DNA from: Phaseolus vulgaris
Lineage: Eukaryota > Streptophyta > Magnoliopsida > Fabales > Fabaceae
Direction of reading: 5' to 3'
DNA length: 64,000 bases
Assembly: GCF_000499845.2 (NCBI RefSeq)
Contig: NC_023754.2
Coordinates: 28,163,869 to 28,227,868 of the forward strand
A program made the translations under genes and the position numbers. Position 1 is the stretch's first letter. The number at the start of each line of letters is the position of its first letter. This document shows, piece by piece, positions 38,130-57,722 of this stretch. Under the pieces are notes generated by a model. It was not told the DNA's origin and made no database searches. It saw only the letters and a list, made by a program, of their open reading frames with translations.

Positions 38130-39270
38130 AAAGATGGAGCAAAGGACTAGCAGATGAATAAAGAGACTTTAAAAGATAGAAAGCAAGGCCTTGAACATTC
38201 AAGAAACCTCACACAGGCGAGCTAGTCTTGCTTAGGCATGAATTGTCCAGAGACAAGCCTTGCTCCAGTGATAGGCTCACCGAAGTGAGAATGCTCCAGA
38301 GGCTACCTTTGTTCGAGTGAAGGCTCGCCCAAGTGCCCATGTCTCGCCCCTGTCTCACTCAAGCGAGAAGCAGCTCGCCCAAGCGAGAATGTTCCAGAGA
38401 AGGGGTGTTTTGAACCAAGGGTGGTCTCACTTAAGCGAGATATGGCTTGCTTGAGCGAGACTACTTTTTCTCAGGAAATGTTTGAGCCTAGCTTGAGCGA
38501 CATTGTCTAGCTTGAGCAAAATGTCACTAATCCAAAGAACGAAAAGGGTTATAAACGTAGAAAGAAAGGGAAAAATGTTGTCTTGGAAAAACCCTTGAAG
38601 CTAGAAATGAAGAAGAAAAGCTCTCTACTCTCTTTTCTTGCTTCCATCAACCTTTGGTGCTTGTAATGGCTACCATGAGTAGCTTTGAATGTAATCTTTT
38701 CAAAATCTTATGTATTTTTGGTGATATTTATATATGATATTCTGTTTCAACTTGATATTGGTATTTTCATTTCATGCCTAAAGCTAGATTTTATCTAATC
38801 AATTTACTCCTGATTTTGATTCTTGGATTTAACTGGAAAATATTTCTAAGAACCCGACCTAAATGAAAATACTTGACATATTTTGATGCTAGGAATAAAT
38901 TTTAACATATCAATTGTTTTATAACATCTTCTCTTCATGCCAAGAAATCTGCTAAAATAGTTGAGGAATCAATGTTTAGTGTTTAGGAGACGTTCTTAAG
39001 AATTTCATATTTTAAGAATCAATGTGAATGACTTTATTTGTTGCATCAATATCAAGTAACAGAGCATTATATGTTTTTATTTATTCAAAATACAAATGAG
39101 TGAGAAAGATTAACTTCAATATCAATCTTGTTAATTGAACTTTTCTAGCCATTTACTTTGTTTTTATTTAAATATATTTCAATATTTAGTGAGTGTTACC
39201 AAGTAAAATTTTAAGCGAAAGTAAGATTTTAAGAGAAACTGTTATAGGAGAAAAGTAACACTTGACATCA
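38130..39270. mobile_element. Retroelement-like repeat with CTCGC inverted words
   Basis: Between about 38210 and 38520 the words CTCGCTTAAGCGAGA / GCTCGCCCAAGCGAGA recur at least six times in slightly different forms (TCTCACTTAAGCGAGA, GCTTGCTTGAGCGAGA, CACTCAAGCGAGAAGC). Each is a short imperfect palindrome. The following 700 bp contain GGCTACCATGAGTAGCTTTG and AAGAACCCGACCTAAATGAA, which I associate with the non-coding part of legume gypsy-type elements. No protein domain remains. Family is inference and limits are approximate. Confidence 0.45.
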
Positions 39271-39579
39271 ACCACCCAGTCTTTCATCTTCAACTTCCTC
39301 CAATTCTTCAGTGCCAGCAAAGTACTACACAAATTCACCAGCCCTAACATCAAACTAGTATAGCTAATTCAACCAAAAACCCTCGTAATTGAACCATGGA
39401 AACAAATAAAAAGACAAACTTTAATAATTTACAGCCTCTCAATAACCCAATTCAGCTTCAATCCACAATCCCCAACATCCAAAACATCAAATTTTGGTCC
39501 TAAAAAAGCACACTAAAAACGAATGAAAAACAAAATGAGGGAAGTTGAGAAGTGACCTGAAAAGTAGGTAAAGGAGACA

Positions 39580-39942
39580 TCACGGGGGAGTATTGTTGTC
39601 TTTGTCGTTCTGAGAGGAAGAGGGGTTGTTGGAGTTGAAAGAGGGTATGGGATTTTCTCCCTTGATGATCCAGCCAAGGGCAAAGAAGGCAGTGCCAGCA
39701 AGAATGGCAGTGCCCCAAGCGTGAGAGTACCATTTACTGTATTGCCTGATGGCATACCTCCATTGATCCCTCAGAGTGGCAGCATCTGGAATCTCTTTCT
39801 CTGGTGGGTTGAAATGGCCCTTCGGCCCTGAAAACCTTTTTGGGCCATCATCACTGGGAGTGGGAATCCCACCTGAAGATGCTGAAGACGGAGGAGAAGG
39901 AGAAGGAGAAGGGTAATGCGTTTTGGGTTTATTCTCAGTCAT
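39580..39942 (-). CDS. Small single-pass membrane protein of unknown function
   Basis: 120 residues from the ATG at 39942. The N-terminal third is Pro/Ser-rich and probably disordered. Residues 40-60 contain FSGPKGHFNPPEKEIPD, then an aromatic-rich amphipathic stretch (TLRDQWRYAIRQYSKWYSHA) leads into one hydrophobic segment (about residues 76-95, GTAILAGTAFFALGWIIKG), followed by a polar Ser/Asn/Asp tail. The layout suggests a protein anchored in an organelle or other membrane with a short exposed tail. I do not recognise the family. The composition and the upstream 5' leader, probably with an intron between about 39960 and 40080, argue for a real gene rather than a chance frame. It is transcribed away from the RABA1 gene's 3' side and lies about 5.9 kb from it on the strand shared with the receptor kinase. 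Confidence 0.7.
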   Translation of the reverse strand: MTENKPKTHYPSPSPSPPSSASSGGIPTPSDDGPKRFSGPKGHFNPPEKEIPDAATLRDQWRYAIRQYSKWYSHAWGTAILAGTAFFALGWIIKGENPIPSFNSNNPSSSQNDKDNNTPP

Positions 39943-40151
39943 GTGGTGGTGTGATTCGATTCTTTTGCTTTCACTTTCCGTCTCAAAATGTACTTCAAGC
40001 TTTTTACATCAAATATAATCTCAACTTCAAACGGTATAACATTGAAAAGTACTTACCATTGGGTTGTTTTCTGTAGGTACTGAACGGAAGCCACGAATCA
40101 GATTTGTTTGTATCTGGTGATTTGGGATGATTTGAGGGAGGAGAAAGACTG

Positions 40152-40157
40152 CACGTG
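40152..40157. promoter_or_regulatory. G-box upstream of the small membrane protein gene
   Basis: CACGTG, about 210 bp upstream of the ATG at 39942, in the probable promoter or leader. bZIP and bHLH factors bind this palindrome. A single hexamer can occur by chance. Confidence 0.35.
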
Positions 40158-40199
40158 TGGAGATTTTGCCCTAGAGCTCAGAATTTTTGTGCAATAATT

Positions 40200-41300
40200 A
40201 ATTTGTCTTCAAAATATATGTGCATTTGTAGTGATGATTAATTAATTATTGTATAATTAATTTCTTTCAAGATAACTTTTTAATTATGACTCGATGAAAA
40301 TTAAAATATTTAATTTTAAAATTGTATTTAGTTCTAAAATTGTAATAAAAATTTTAAATATTTTTTCATAATTATTATTATATTCTTTCAAATCATCTCT
40401 ACACATTCTTAATAAAAAAAAATAAGGACATTTATATCATTTATCATGCAACACAATTTTTACGTACTTTTTTTTTAGCTTACATTAATCATATTTACTT
40501 CAAATTTTTATATCACTTTCCATTCAAATTCACTTTTGTTTTTATATTAAAAAAAATTCATTTATTCAATTCCTCTTTTTATATTCAAAAAATTTAATTT
40601 ATTCAATTCCTCTTTTTATATTCAAATAATTTTATTTATTCACTTCCTTACTTTATATTCAAACAATTTTTACTTTTTTTTCTTCTCTTTATCCAAACAA
40701 AACCTTACTCTCATTGTTTCAAATGTTAACCACAACAATCTATATTAAGTGTATGTGTATAATGAATTATTCATTATTTTTATTTTACTAGTCTCTCACT
40801 ATTTTGGTGTGATTTGGATTCTAATTTTGTCAGTCATTACGTTTTTTTTTTCATTTGTAAGCACATTTATAAATTCAATTTTATTTAACATTTAATTAAT
40901 TTAACACTTTCGTTCAAAACTATTAGTACAATTCTATAAAGTATTAATTGCACATTAAATTATTTAAGCCATTTTTACTTGAAATAAGCTAGACAAATTC
41001 ACATTAAATAGATAAGTAAATGGTTTGTGCAATAAATGACTTAAATATTACAATATTTGAAACATGAAAGAAAAAAAAAACCTCATGATAAAAAAAGGAA
41101 ATTTTGAGAGAGAAGATTAAATCATCAGGTAGTGAAATTCAACTTCAACTAAAATTTTGAGAGAGAAGAAGAGTGCTGTATTTGGAAAGTTCAACGCTTC
41201 AATACTTACATTCATTCAAATATTACTGCAATTCACAATTCACAAATATTTTGCATGACAAGAACAAAGATATCAATACAACCTTCCAATAATCAATTCA
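40200..41300. other. AT-rich intergenic DNA
   Basis: No gene. At about 40555-40670 a unit of the form ATTTATTCAATTCCTCTTTTTATATTCAAA recurs about three times as a diverged tandem repeat. Confidence 0.5.
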
Positions 41301-41451
41301 AAAATTAAACTTGAACCTTCATTTTCTACAAAGAGCAAGTTTTTGTAAAGCACCCGCCTGTATAAGGATTCGAGTCCAAAATTGACACAGCAGATCTCAG
41401 GCATTGGATCTGAAGAGAGGAAAAAATTACAAAAGAAAATTGTACCGAAGC

Positions 41452-48175
<6,724 letters not shown>

Positions 48176-51100
48176 TGCTCGATGTTTCTCTTATGTTGGA
48201 TCAGAAATGGAATAATGAAACTTTTGAATGGAAGAAATGATGACCAAAGAACCAAAGAACCAAAGAGGATCAATCTATAGCAATCATCGTTTAATGAGAA
48301 AGCGAATAGTATGACAAAACTATATCAACAAACGATGGTAGTCCAAACGCGGCCTCTGAGATGGCTAAGGTTAACAAATACATTTTACTTAGTCAATGGC
48401 TTTTGCATTCATTTTTCAACGGTTAGAATGGGATTAAGTCCCAAAACATAAAAATAAAATATTGTCACATGGCCACCAAACATCATCATCAACTTTCATT
48501 ACATTCTTAAATATATTTGTACAAGAATGGAACAGAACAGAAAGGGTGCCTAGGAACTTTGGATATAGTCTTTCGCCAAATATTCTAAGGAAGAAAACTT
48601 CAAGAAAAGATGAAGTGCTGGAATAAACAACCACCAAGAGAATGGCTTATTTTTCTGCTTTCATCAGCGCCCTTTCAATATTAAATATAACTCAAAACTC
48701 TGAGGTCGTTTATACTAGTTCAAATCATTGATGGTGAAAGAAGAGGGGATGAACAAGGAATGCATGTCATTTCTGGGGTTGGAATATAAGGAATATCATG
48801 TTGTTAGTACAGTAGATTGCCATCAGAATAGGGTCTTGCTTTTTGATTCATTACAAAACCAGAATAAAATTGTCCTGCACTATAAGACAAATCACCACCA
48901 AAGTTGCCGTCCATGCACATATAGTGGTGGCCATAATAGAGTATTAAATTGATAACGGTGACAATAATTATGTTATTATTATTAAAACTGTCTTAAAAAA
49001 AGTTTCACAAATGAAAAAATATGATTTCTTTTATTAATGTAAAGTGAAAAAAAAGGATTGTTTATGTTATACAAGGCATAACAAACATAGCTTTGTTTTT
49101 ACAATATAAAAATGTTGTTTAGAAACTGTGTGATAAACTATTGTAAGCAAATGGCTTTGAGGGCAACTATGCAGACGGAATACATAAAGTATAGAAAAGG
49201 TTTCATTTTCTAAGAGATTAGCACAACATTTAAGCAGCTTTCTGATCTTGATTTTGAACTAATACTACAAGAAAATTATAAATAAAAACTAATTTTAAAT
49301 ATTAAAATAATTAATTATTATATTAATTAAATTAAAAAATATTTTTATAAACTAAAAATTTATTATTATTTAAAATAATTTTTATTATTAATAAAAATTA
49401 TAAAGTAATTTTTAGATTTTAACTATTAACTAAAAGGTTTTAGCTCTTGACTTTATAATTAAACCTTATAAAAGGGACAAGAAAAAATTTTGTAGTCCAC
49501 AAAAATAACCAACAAATTCTTGAAGTGAAACATAGGTTTTCTGTTGTTTACAACAAAACAAAAATTAATGTTAAGTATTACAACTGTTCCATAGTGTCAC
49601 AGGTTAGCAGAAAAATAAAAGGGTGTTATTTCTTATGTACAGTTGAGATTGTATAATCAGACAAATGGGAAAACAATGTTACAAAAAGTTACATAGATTG
49701 GGACAAGATTGTTTGACAATGATTTCCAATTTTAAGTTTTAGATATACATTTATGTTAAAGATTGAAAATAAAAGTTTTATTATATATAATAGTTCAGTT
49801 GAAATTAAAGGAATTCCACCGTAGGAGCTTTTGTTAGATTCAAAATCGAATAGTAAAACATGTAGAGATATCCAACTTGAAAAGTTACTAAAAATCTTAT
49901 GAAGACTATTTTGTCAAAATTGCCATGCTTATTCCCAAGTTGACTTTCAGATATAATTTTTCTCCCATTCACAATGAAGTGTGACAAATTAACACACAAA
50001 TATAATCTGAATATCTCATGTTTATGTAATGGATTAAATTAAATTTAGAACACTAAAAGTTCCCCATCATGGAAGAAAGTGGGAAAGTTGACTTTTGTGG
50101 TGGTTGGGTCATTGGTTAGCTATGGAAAGAGAGGGTGTAACAGGACAAAACAAAGGTATTAGATGAAGCATTTCTGTTATTAGTGGTTGTGTTGTGTGAA
50201 CTCTAATATAATTAATTTTACAACTTGTACTATGTTTTAATTTTGATGCTAACTTCAAAAGTTGTTGGCAAAGGAGACGGTCAAACTTCTCCATGTTTTT
50301 TTTTTGTTTTCTCTTGTATAAACCACTTGTATCCTATTTTTAACTTTATATAATTTAAATAGCTTCTTCTCTAAATTTACTAAATAAACTCTACAAGTTC
50401 CTTCACACATCTAATTCCAATTTTTTCAACTTTAAAATTTTAACTAGATTTCTTATTATTGATTATTTTTCTTTAATTTTGTGGGGAGTAGTATTCTAAT
50501 TTATGAATCATATATAATAAATTTTTATTTAATTAAAATTTAAATAATATACATGTGGATAAAAGGAAGGTAGTTTAGAATGATTTTGTTGTTATTTATA
50601 AAGATAATATGCCAAATACATGTCAAACACCATATTAAAAATTGTTTGATTTTAGCTTTAAAAGATGTATCGGTGGATTAGAAGATGAAATAAGACATAA
50701 ATTATTTTTAACTTCGACTCCTGATTGATGTGATACTATATTAAACATACCAGAACAAATACAAGTATTTAATTGAAAAAAAAAATGATAAGTACGACCA
50801 AACTTTTTCATTTGTTTCGATCATTTGAATTTTTTTTATAGATTATATATCATCTTTGTTAACTTCCTGGCTAATATTTTATATTTTGGATATGATAAGA
50901 TATCCTTCTGCTATAATTCAGAAGAGTAGTTGTAAAACTGATCCTATGTGTGAATTGGAAGAATAATAAAGACGGAAAAAATTACAGAAAGAAAGGAGAA
51001 TGATAGAAGTAAAAGAAAAATACTATAGAAGAGATTAGATTCTTAGATTGAGAAATTCTTAGATGGAAACACACCTACACATCATTCTAAAAGTTTACAA

Positions 51101-52809
51101 CAAATGAATAAAATTAAACTTTATTTTCGCGCGTTATATAAACTCACTTTTATCATTTTTATTTTTATTTTATTTTGGAACGATTATGATTTATTCGTAC
51201 AGTGTGTTACCCATGTTTACTTGTGTATTCTATTTGATTTCTCAGAGATATTATTTCGTTTCTAATAAATCTATTTTAGTCAAACACAGGGACTAAGTAA
51301 TTTATGTAGTGCCAACATGATGTTTATTCGAATCACAATTCACCACGTGTACACATGTCATAATATTTTAAATATGTTGTTATTGTTTATTCAAATTTCC
51401 GAATCACAATTACCATCAGTATTAATGTAGTTATTATTGAATTTGATACGAATATCCTTATTTTGTTGGTGTCCATTATTCGTTAAATTTGACTTAATTT
51501 ATCTTAATAAAAATGCTATTAGTATTTTTATGAAAAATATGACTGTGAGTGAATATTGTAAACAAATATAAAGTTAATTAAAATATATGAATTATATAAA
51601 TATTTTTTACCCATTTATTTAATAATAAATTATTGAAAGAATTAATTTTTTCTGCGTTGTTTGTGTACGTTGAGATAAAAATCAGGATTACCTAATTAAC
51701 TATATGATAACTTCTTAAGAATATCAAGATGTGATTCTAGAAATATGAAACTGCAAAATGAACTAAAATTGGTAAAGGGATTTTGTAAAGGACCAATGCT
51801 AATTGATAATAAACATGTTTCATATTCATAATATTACCAGTTTTAAGTATGTTTAGATTAGAATATTGTTTTATATTTCTATAATATTTTTTATTTAATC
51901 GACATTGGTTTTTTGCAGAAGATTTATTTAATGCTATTTTTCCTGACAAGTTTTTAAAATGATAGTAGTTTTAGTAGTATATCATATTCTAGTATTTTAT
52001 ATTTCTGATAATTTTAAAAATCATATTCTACCATTTTATATTTATTTATTATGCTTTTAATATTTTATTACAATTATGGCATAATAAAAACTGGTAAAAT
52101 TAAAATATGAAAGTCGTTGTTTGACGCCATACCTTTTGAATTAGGTCAAGAAAGAAAATAAAGTGAAATTAGGTAAACTTCATTTTCTGAATAACCCATA
52201 AATGTTGTTAAATTCCGCCTTAAATGATACAAGGAGCCAGAATGTATTTCGAAATACTTTTTAAAATCTGATAATACATTTCAGAGTACTCAATTTAAAA
52301 TACACATTTCTGAAAAATAAAATTAAAAATTAAGTTTTTGTGGGTATCCAACATCAATTATGTGGAGGTGCAGAATGCAATGGCCCGAGGGAAATTTACT
52401 CAGCCCACTAAAATGAAGGAATGAGTTTGGCCTTTTTCATCCCCATTTTTTCTTCTTCTTAATATTACGCCACTATTTAACACTTAATATTTCAAAATAT
52501 AATATCACCTCCCACCGTTAAAATATAATATTAAATTATTAAAATAGTTCTAAAATGAAATATTATAATATTTTGTGTTGGAAAGAATACAAAAATAAAA
52601 ATAAAAAATGTTTTTTAACGAACTCGTACGTCGAACGTCCGAGTTACTTCCAAAATAAATTTAAAGATCTTCTCAATCCATAACATAAATAATCTTCTAA
52701 ATCAACAACATCAATGATCTTTTTGGTAATAATCTTCTAAATCAACAACATAAATAATATTCTAAATCAACAAAAATCAACAACATAAGGATATCAAGAT
52801 CCGCAAACA
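48176..52809. other. Intergenic DNA upstream of the receptor kinase
   Basis: No gene seen. The first roughly 250 bp are the kinase 5' flank. At 49258-49500 a segment beginning AATACTACAAGAAAATTATA with many short AT-rich inverted words resembles a decayed CACTA-type end, but I cannot close the element. A near-perfect palindrome of about 25 bp sits at 52621-52645, just before the tandem repeat. Confidence 0.35.
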
Positions 52810-53107
52810 AATATAAATAAATTTCGGATCTCTTCAATACTATTTATAACACAAACACAAAAAATCCACAACTCAACCATCCAAAAATTTAAAATGAAAC
52901 ACAGCGATAAATATAAATAAATTTCGGATCTCTTCAATACTATTTATAACACAAACACAAAAATCCACAACTCAACCATCCAAAAATTTAAAATGAAACA
53001 CAGCGACAAATATAAATAAATTTCGGATCTCTTCAATACTATTTATAACACAAACACAAAAATCCACAACTCAACCATCCAAAAATTTAAAATGAAACAC
53101 AGCGACA
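52810..53107. repeat. 99-100 bp tandem repeat, three copies
   Basis: The block beginning near ATAAATAAATTTCGGATCTC recurs with ATTTCGGATC at 52821, 52921 and 53020, periods 100 and 99. Copies differ by single changes (CAGCGATAAA versus CAGCGACAAA, one A deleted from a homopolymer). Such high identity implies recent duplication. The array ends at CAGCGAC around 53107. Just upstream, at about 52680-52790, there is an older repeat of the word CTTCTAAATCAACAACATAA. Confidence 0.92.
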
Positions 53108-53742
53108 TTCCAGATATCTAAATCAAAAAATATATAACAATCACTTTTGATTTCTTCTTCCACGAGCAAACAACATGTAGATGTCGAAATTGCCTATTTT
53201 TTTCCAATGAATTCTGAACAGTTATGGCCCATTTTTTTCCGCAACCCCAAACACTGCTCAAATTGAGTATCAGGTTCCAACTGTTTCGAAATATTAACTT
53301 CATTTGTATCAGGATAGACATATCCTTACAAAAAATTGCTTAAACTGACCGTACAAATTAGCGTTTTCATTTTTTATATTTAAAAATGCATTTTAGTTGC
53401 CAGCTCAAAATTAAAGAGAGGGGCGTAAATGAAGGGTTTTTGAGGGTGAGGTGTGTGTGTTTGAAGAAAAGCTCAAGTGTTGTAATATAAATAGTTAGGA
53501 CTAAAAACAAGGCAACAAAAAAGTAATGTGCTTGGGTAATTTTAAAAAAAGTCTATATATGTATATTCAGGATTTGAAAGCACAGAATAAGAAAATAATT
53601 GCATTACATGTTTACCAGAGTGGTATGGTAATAGCGCAATATAAAGGTAAATGGACATAATATTTTAAATGTAGCAAGAGAACATATTCCTCCTACTAAT
53701 TGGAGTAAAGTTGTCGACATTACAATCTCTAGAATATATCAT

Positions 53743-56700
53743 TCACTTGCGCGCTTCAGCCTTTTTCTGCTCTTTAGCTGAAACAAATTTACAAATTAGT
53801 TTCAATTCAAGCTTTTGGATATCGAAATAGAGTTAGCAGAAGAAAGAATCAGTATTTAAAGACTTGAGAGCTAACCAGCTTTCTCTTCTTCTCTCTTTTT
53901 AGCAGCTTCTGCCCTTTGCTGACGTATAAGAGCTAAACGTTCTACAAGACACACAAATTAAATATTAATCATTCACTTCAACCTGCAAACTAATACAGCT
54001 TTTAGAACTTACCATATCAATCAAAAGTTTACATATCCAATAATAATAATACCAACAATCAAAGACAAGGCCTTAAAAGAGAAAAGGACGAACCACATAA
54101 TTACAGAAACTATTTAAAATGCTATTGGTACCTAAATCTTTCTTTGCTTGATCTGTTTTCCCTTGCTCTTGCAGCCTCATGTAGCGCTCATGGGCTCTCT
54201 GTTTCTCTAGCTCCTCTCTGCAAACAGATGGGAAATTTAAATATGTTAAGAAAAAATGTTTCAGAAGTTTCACATTCAATATTCCCACAAAGATAGGAAT
54301 TGAAACAACTAGACGAAAGAATGTTCTGCACCCTCTTTAACAATAAGCAAAACACTCTTTTTGAAGTGCATATTGTGTAACCCCTGCCCTTGTTGATAAT
54401 ATTACAAGTTATAGAATACTACAAGTTTTGTCTCCCTTCTGTGTTCCTTTGCAGTTAGGGTGGTGGAATTGTGGATTCGTAGCAAGATCACCAGGGAAGA
54501 TTATGAAATTGACAAACTCCAGATATTCTGCTAATTGCCCTGGAGGTCAGGTTGCACAATGCGGAAAAAACATGAGTTTGGAGTGCCCCAAATCAACTCT
54601 CTCCACAGCAGGGTACTGGCTTTTCTCCCATATTTTTTAACTTAATTTTGAATCCATACCTCTGTTTTCTTTCTTGTTTGTGTTCGACTTCAGGGGAAGC
54701 ATTTACTCTGCTCTCTCAGTGCGTTGAGCTTTCAGTTCAAGCTCATCACTTTCTGTTTGTTAACAAATATACCCCTAAATACTATGTTTGTTATTATCTC
54801 TTATTTCACTTGGGGTGGTGGCGTAGGGAGGTTATTTGTTGGAGCCCCGTCAAAGATCTGTGATGGAGGCTTGGGATGTTTGTGTTGCCATATAGGAGGG
54901 TTCGGCTTGTGGCTCTATGTCATGATAATTTTAGCTAATGTATTGTGAGTTAATGACCAATTAGTCAAAACCTTATTCGTTTTCAATTTAATTCTAATTA
55001 TTCTTCAAATGCTAGGTAGGATCTCATTTTGAGAACTCCCCCTGTCCAATTTTAAACAACAAGCAAAAGAAAAAGTAGCTAACCTTTCACGCCTTGAAAG
55101 TTCTGTTGTTTTTCCAACCTGCATCCACAAGAACACAGCATTATTTTTCCAACCTCTATAAAGAAGTCTATAAGAAGACTGAAAAGGGAAAGCTGAACTC
55201 ACATCAACATCTCTAGCTTTCACACTCTTTGGCTTCACCAAGTTAGGATTTTCAATCTCAATAATCCCTTGAGTACCCTTTTTCTTCTGCATACATTACA
55301 TATAAAGAATCAGTAAACTTAGTTAGGATGGGGAAGATCATATAAAGAAACAAATTTTCTAAAAAATTAAAAATTCAATCCATCAGTAATAGCTGCAAAA
55401 TACTAACTGAGGTTTCTTCTTCAGATTCTTCTCCAGATTCATCCCCAGATGCTTCCTCGGATTCTTCCTCTACGTGTTCAGCTTCTTTCTAATAAGTTGT
55501 AAAGATAAAAAAAAAAAATTATAAAGAATATGGAGAACAAATTAATCCATGTCATGTGAATATAAAAATTAATGGTACCATAGATACTCTATGGAAAGAA
55601 AAACATTAGTGTGCAAGTGATCACGTGTCTGTGCTATGAGAGAGAGGTGCAAAATGAAGAGGAATGGATGCAGAAGAAAACCTGTTTAAAAGTTCGAGGA
55701 CGGTGAGAGGTTCCAGCAACTGCAGTAGTCAAAAACAACATTTAAGAATTTTGAAAGTGCTTTTTTTATTCCATCATTACGAAATATCATTTTTCTGTTT
55801 CCTTTCTTGTGAGGGGTAGGGGGCAAAAAGAGTGGTGGTATCAACAAGAATCTTTCAGCAAAGTTTCAAAATAAAGGAATTGGCATAGAATTTAAAAATA
55901 GTAATCCCTCCACAAATTATTAGCATACTGGACCATACCTACAACGAAATTACCAGCATTTAATTTCCCAGTATGTGGCAATGTGACTATCTCGTACAAA
56001 AAAAGATACTAGAAAGAAAAGGCATCTGGCATTGAGCTAAGATATAATTTTACAAGCAATCACAGGGTTCAACAAATAAAAATGTCATTTTCTTCCTCTG
56101 CAAGTATCCTATGTAAGACCTACAATCAGTGTAAAACTCTAGAGCATTCTGCCCAATGTCTCAGTCCCACATCTACGATCCAAACCCTTTCTTCACAATA
56201 TCCATTTTATAAATGTAATGTTAACAAACTCTTGAAAAAAAAACGAAATCTCAAAACAATTCCACAAACATATCTGTAAGTTATAGTCCACAATAAAGAG
56301 GGAGAGAACGTCCTCATTTGGGATATAGCCCAAATATAAACTCACTGAAAGCACACCAAAATGACAACCTCAGAAAATTAAAACGGCAATTAGTACTTAT
56401 TTTCTCCATAAGCATTCATGAAGCAGTGGTTACCATTCCCTCCCACCATAAAAAACATACAATTTTCCCTGTTCATCTAAGGCTCTGAATCGTGTCTATT
56501 TACAGTTGCAATCACTTCAAAGCTTCAGGGGGGAAATCAAACAAACCGGCACGATACTCAACAGTTATTAATCCTAATAAATAAACAGTAATAGAAATTC
56601 ATTTGAAACAAAAACAGATATCCAGAGTCCCCAACCAGGGAGTCTCTCCAGATCTAACAATCCCAAAAAATTACATATCCACACCAAAACAATCATGCAC

Positions 56701-56976
56701 CACCGTCATCCCATTCTGCACAAAAACAACAACAACAAAATAACCCCTAATAGCTCACAAACATATTTCACAACAACAAAAAACTATTTCATCAAGGTGA
56801 TAAGTTGAGAGAAGAAAACAAAAAGATGCCCACAAAGAAAAGGTTACAACAATTCAAATTTAAAGGCCAGAGACGTAAACTTTCGCAGGAAATTATAAAA
56901 GAGACTCACGGAGATCTTCCGGGGTCGAGAACTGGCGGCGACCGGTGGGCTTGCTTTTGTATTTTCCTCTTCCCAT
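53743..56976 (-). CDS. PDAP1-like 28 kDa heat- and acid-stable phosphoprotein
   Basis: Small, highly charged conserved eukaryotic protein (PDGFA-associated protein 1 / casein-kinase-substrate family); its function in plants is poorly defined. Eight exons: 56910-56976, 55682-55719, 55408-55488, 55203-55286, 55084-55118, 54132-54217, 53876-53941, 53743-53777. All junctions keep frame, giving 163 residues. The N-terminus MGRGKYKSKPTGRRQFSTPE is the usual start. Residues 36-62 form an acidic Glu/Ser cluster with several casein kinase II-type sites. The core IENPNLVKPKSVKARDVD and the segment SRREREELEKQRAHERYM are the family signature. The C-terminal part is a Lys/Glu/Ala-rich helix. Transcribed divergently from the bL31m gene. 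Intron 5 (54218-55083) holds unexplained exon-like antisense sequence. Confidence 0.9.
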
Positions 56977-57480
56977 CTTATCGTTCAATTGCACCCACGC
57001 TACGCTACAATTTTCGAATCAAATTCTTCTTCCTTCTGCTATATTATGAGATTAAAGTTTGACAACAACAACAACAAAAAGAAGATGCACTCTCTTCCCC
57101 TTTATTCCAAATTCCAAAAACCCTAGTTAAACTCCACATAAATTATGGAAGATATTATACATATCAATATATATTTATATCAATATATTATACATATAAT
57201 ATATAATATAAGACACAAATTTCACTATTGACTTTTTATTTTTTATTTTTTGTCCTCGTGCCTTATTTTTAGGGTCCGTAATCTTTTTTTGAGAAAATAT
57301 AGGAGTTGACCCAATGATAGTATTGGGCTAAATCCAATGGGCCATTTGGGCCCAACCGCTACAGCACCGTGATCTTCAACCTAAACCTAAATTCCCTTTT
57401 CTCTCTCTTTCCGCCCTCTATCAGCGAATTGAATCCAACAAGCGTCGAAGCTCAAGAATTGAATTGAATTTCTTTAGCTC
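56977..57480. promoter_or_regulatory. Shared divergent promoter of PDAP1-like and bL31m genes
   Basis: Head-to-head start regions with less than 450 bp between probable transcript starts. A telobox AAACCCTA-type site lies at about 57117-57124, and three site II words TGGGCY lie at 57324-57329, 57338-57343 and 57347-57352. Telobox and site II combinations are characteristic of plant promoters for ribosomal and mitochondrial housekeeping proteins, consistent with the ribosomal gene on the right. No TATA box is obvious near the probable start at about 57400. Confidence 0.65.
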
Positions 57481-57722
57481 CAGTAAGTGCACAAAGTTTT
57501 CTCTTTAAATTGGTTTAAATTTCAGTTTTTTGTTTAATTGTAATTTTACATGAAACGGGGGAAATTTTCTGACTTTTTATACCTCTGTTTTTTTACCCGT
57601 TATTGTCTATTTTACACTCATGTGTGCTCAAATTTCAAAATGAATTTCAATAATCTGGCCTTTGCATATAAAATGTTTGATGAAATGTGTTTGCTGGTAG
57701 AGAGGTTGCAAATTGGAAGAAG

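Noticed and set aside
52810..53107. Possible CRISPR-like array
   Set aside because: Units are contiguous 99-100 bp copies with no unique spacers, in a plant genome with no cas genes.
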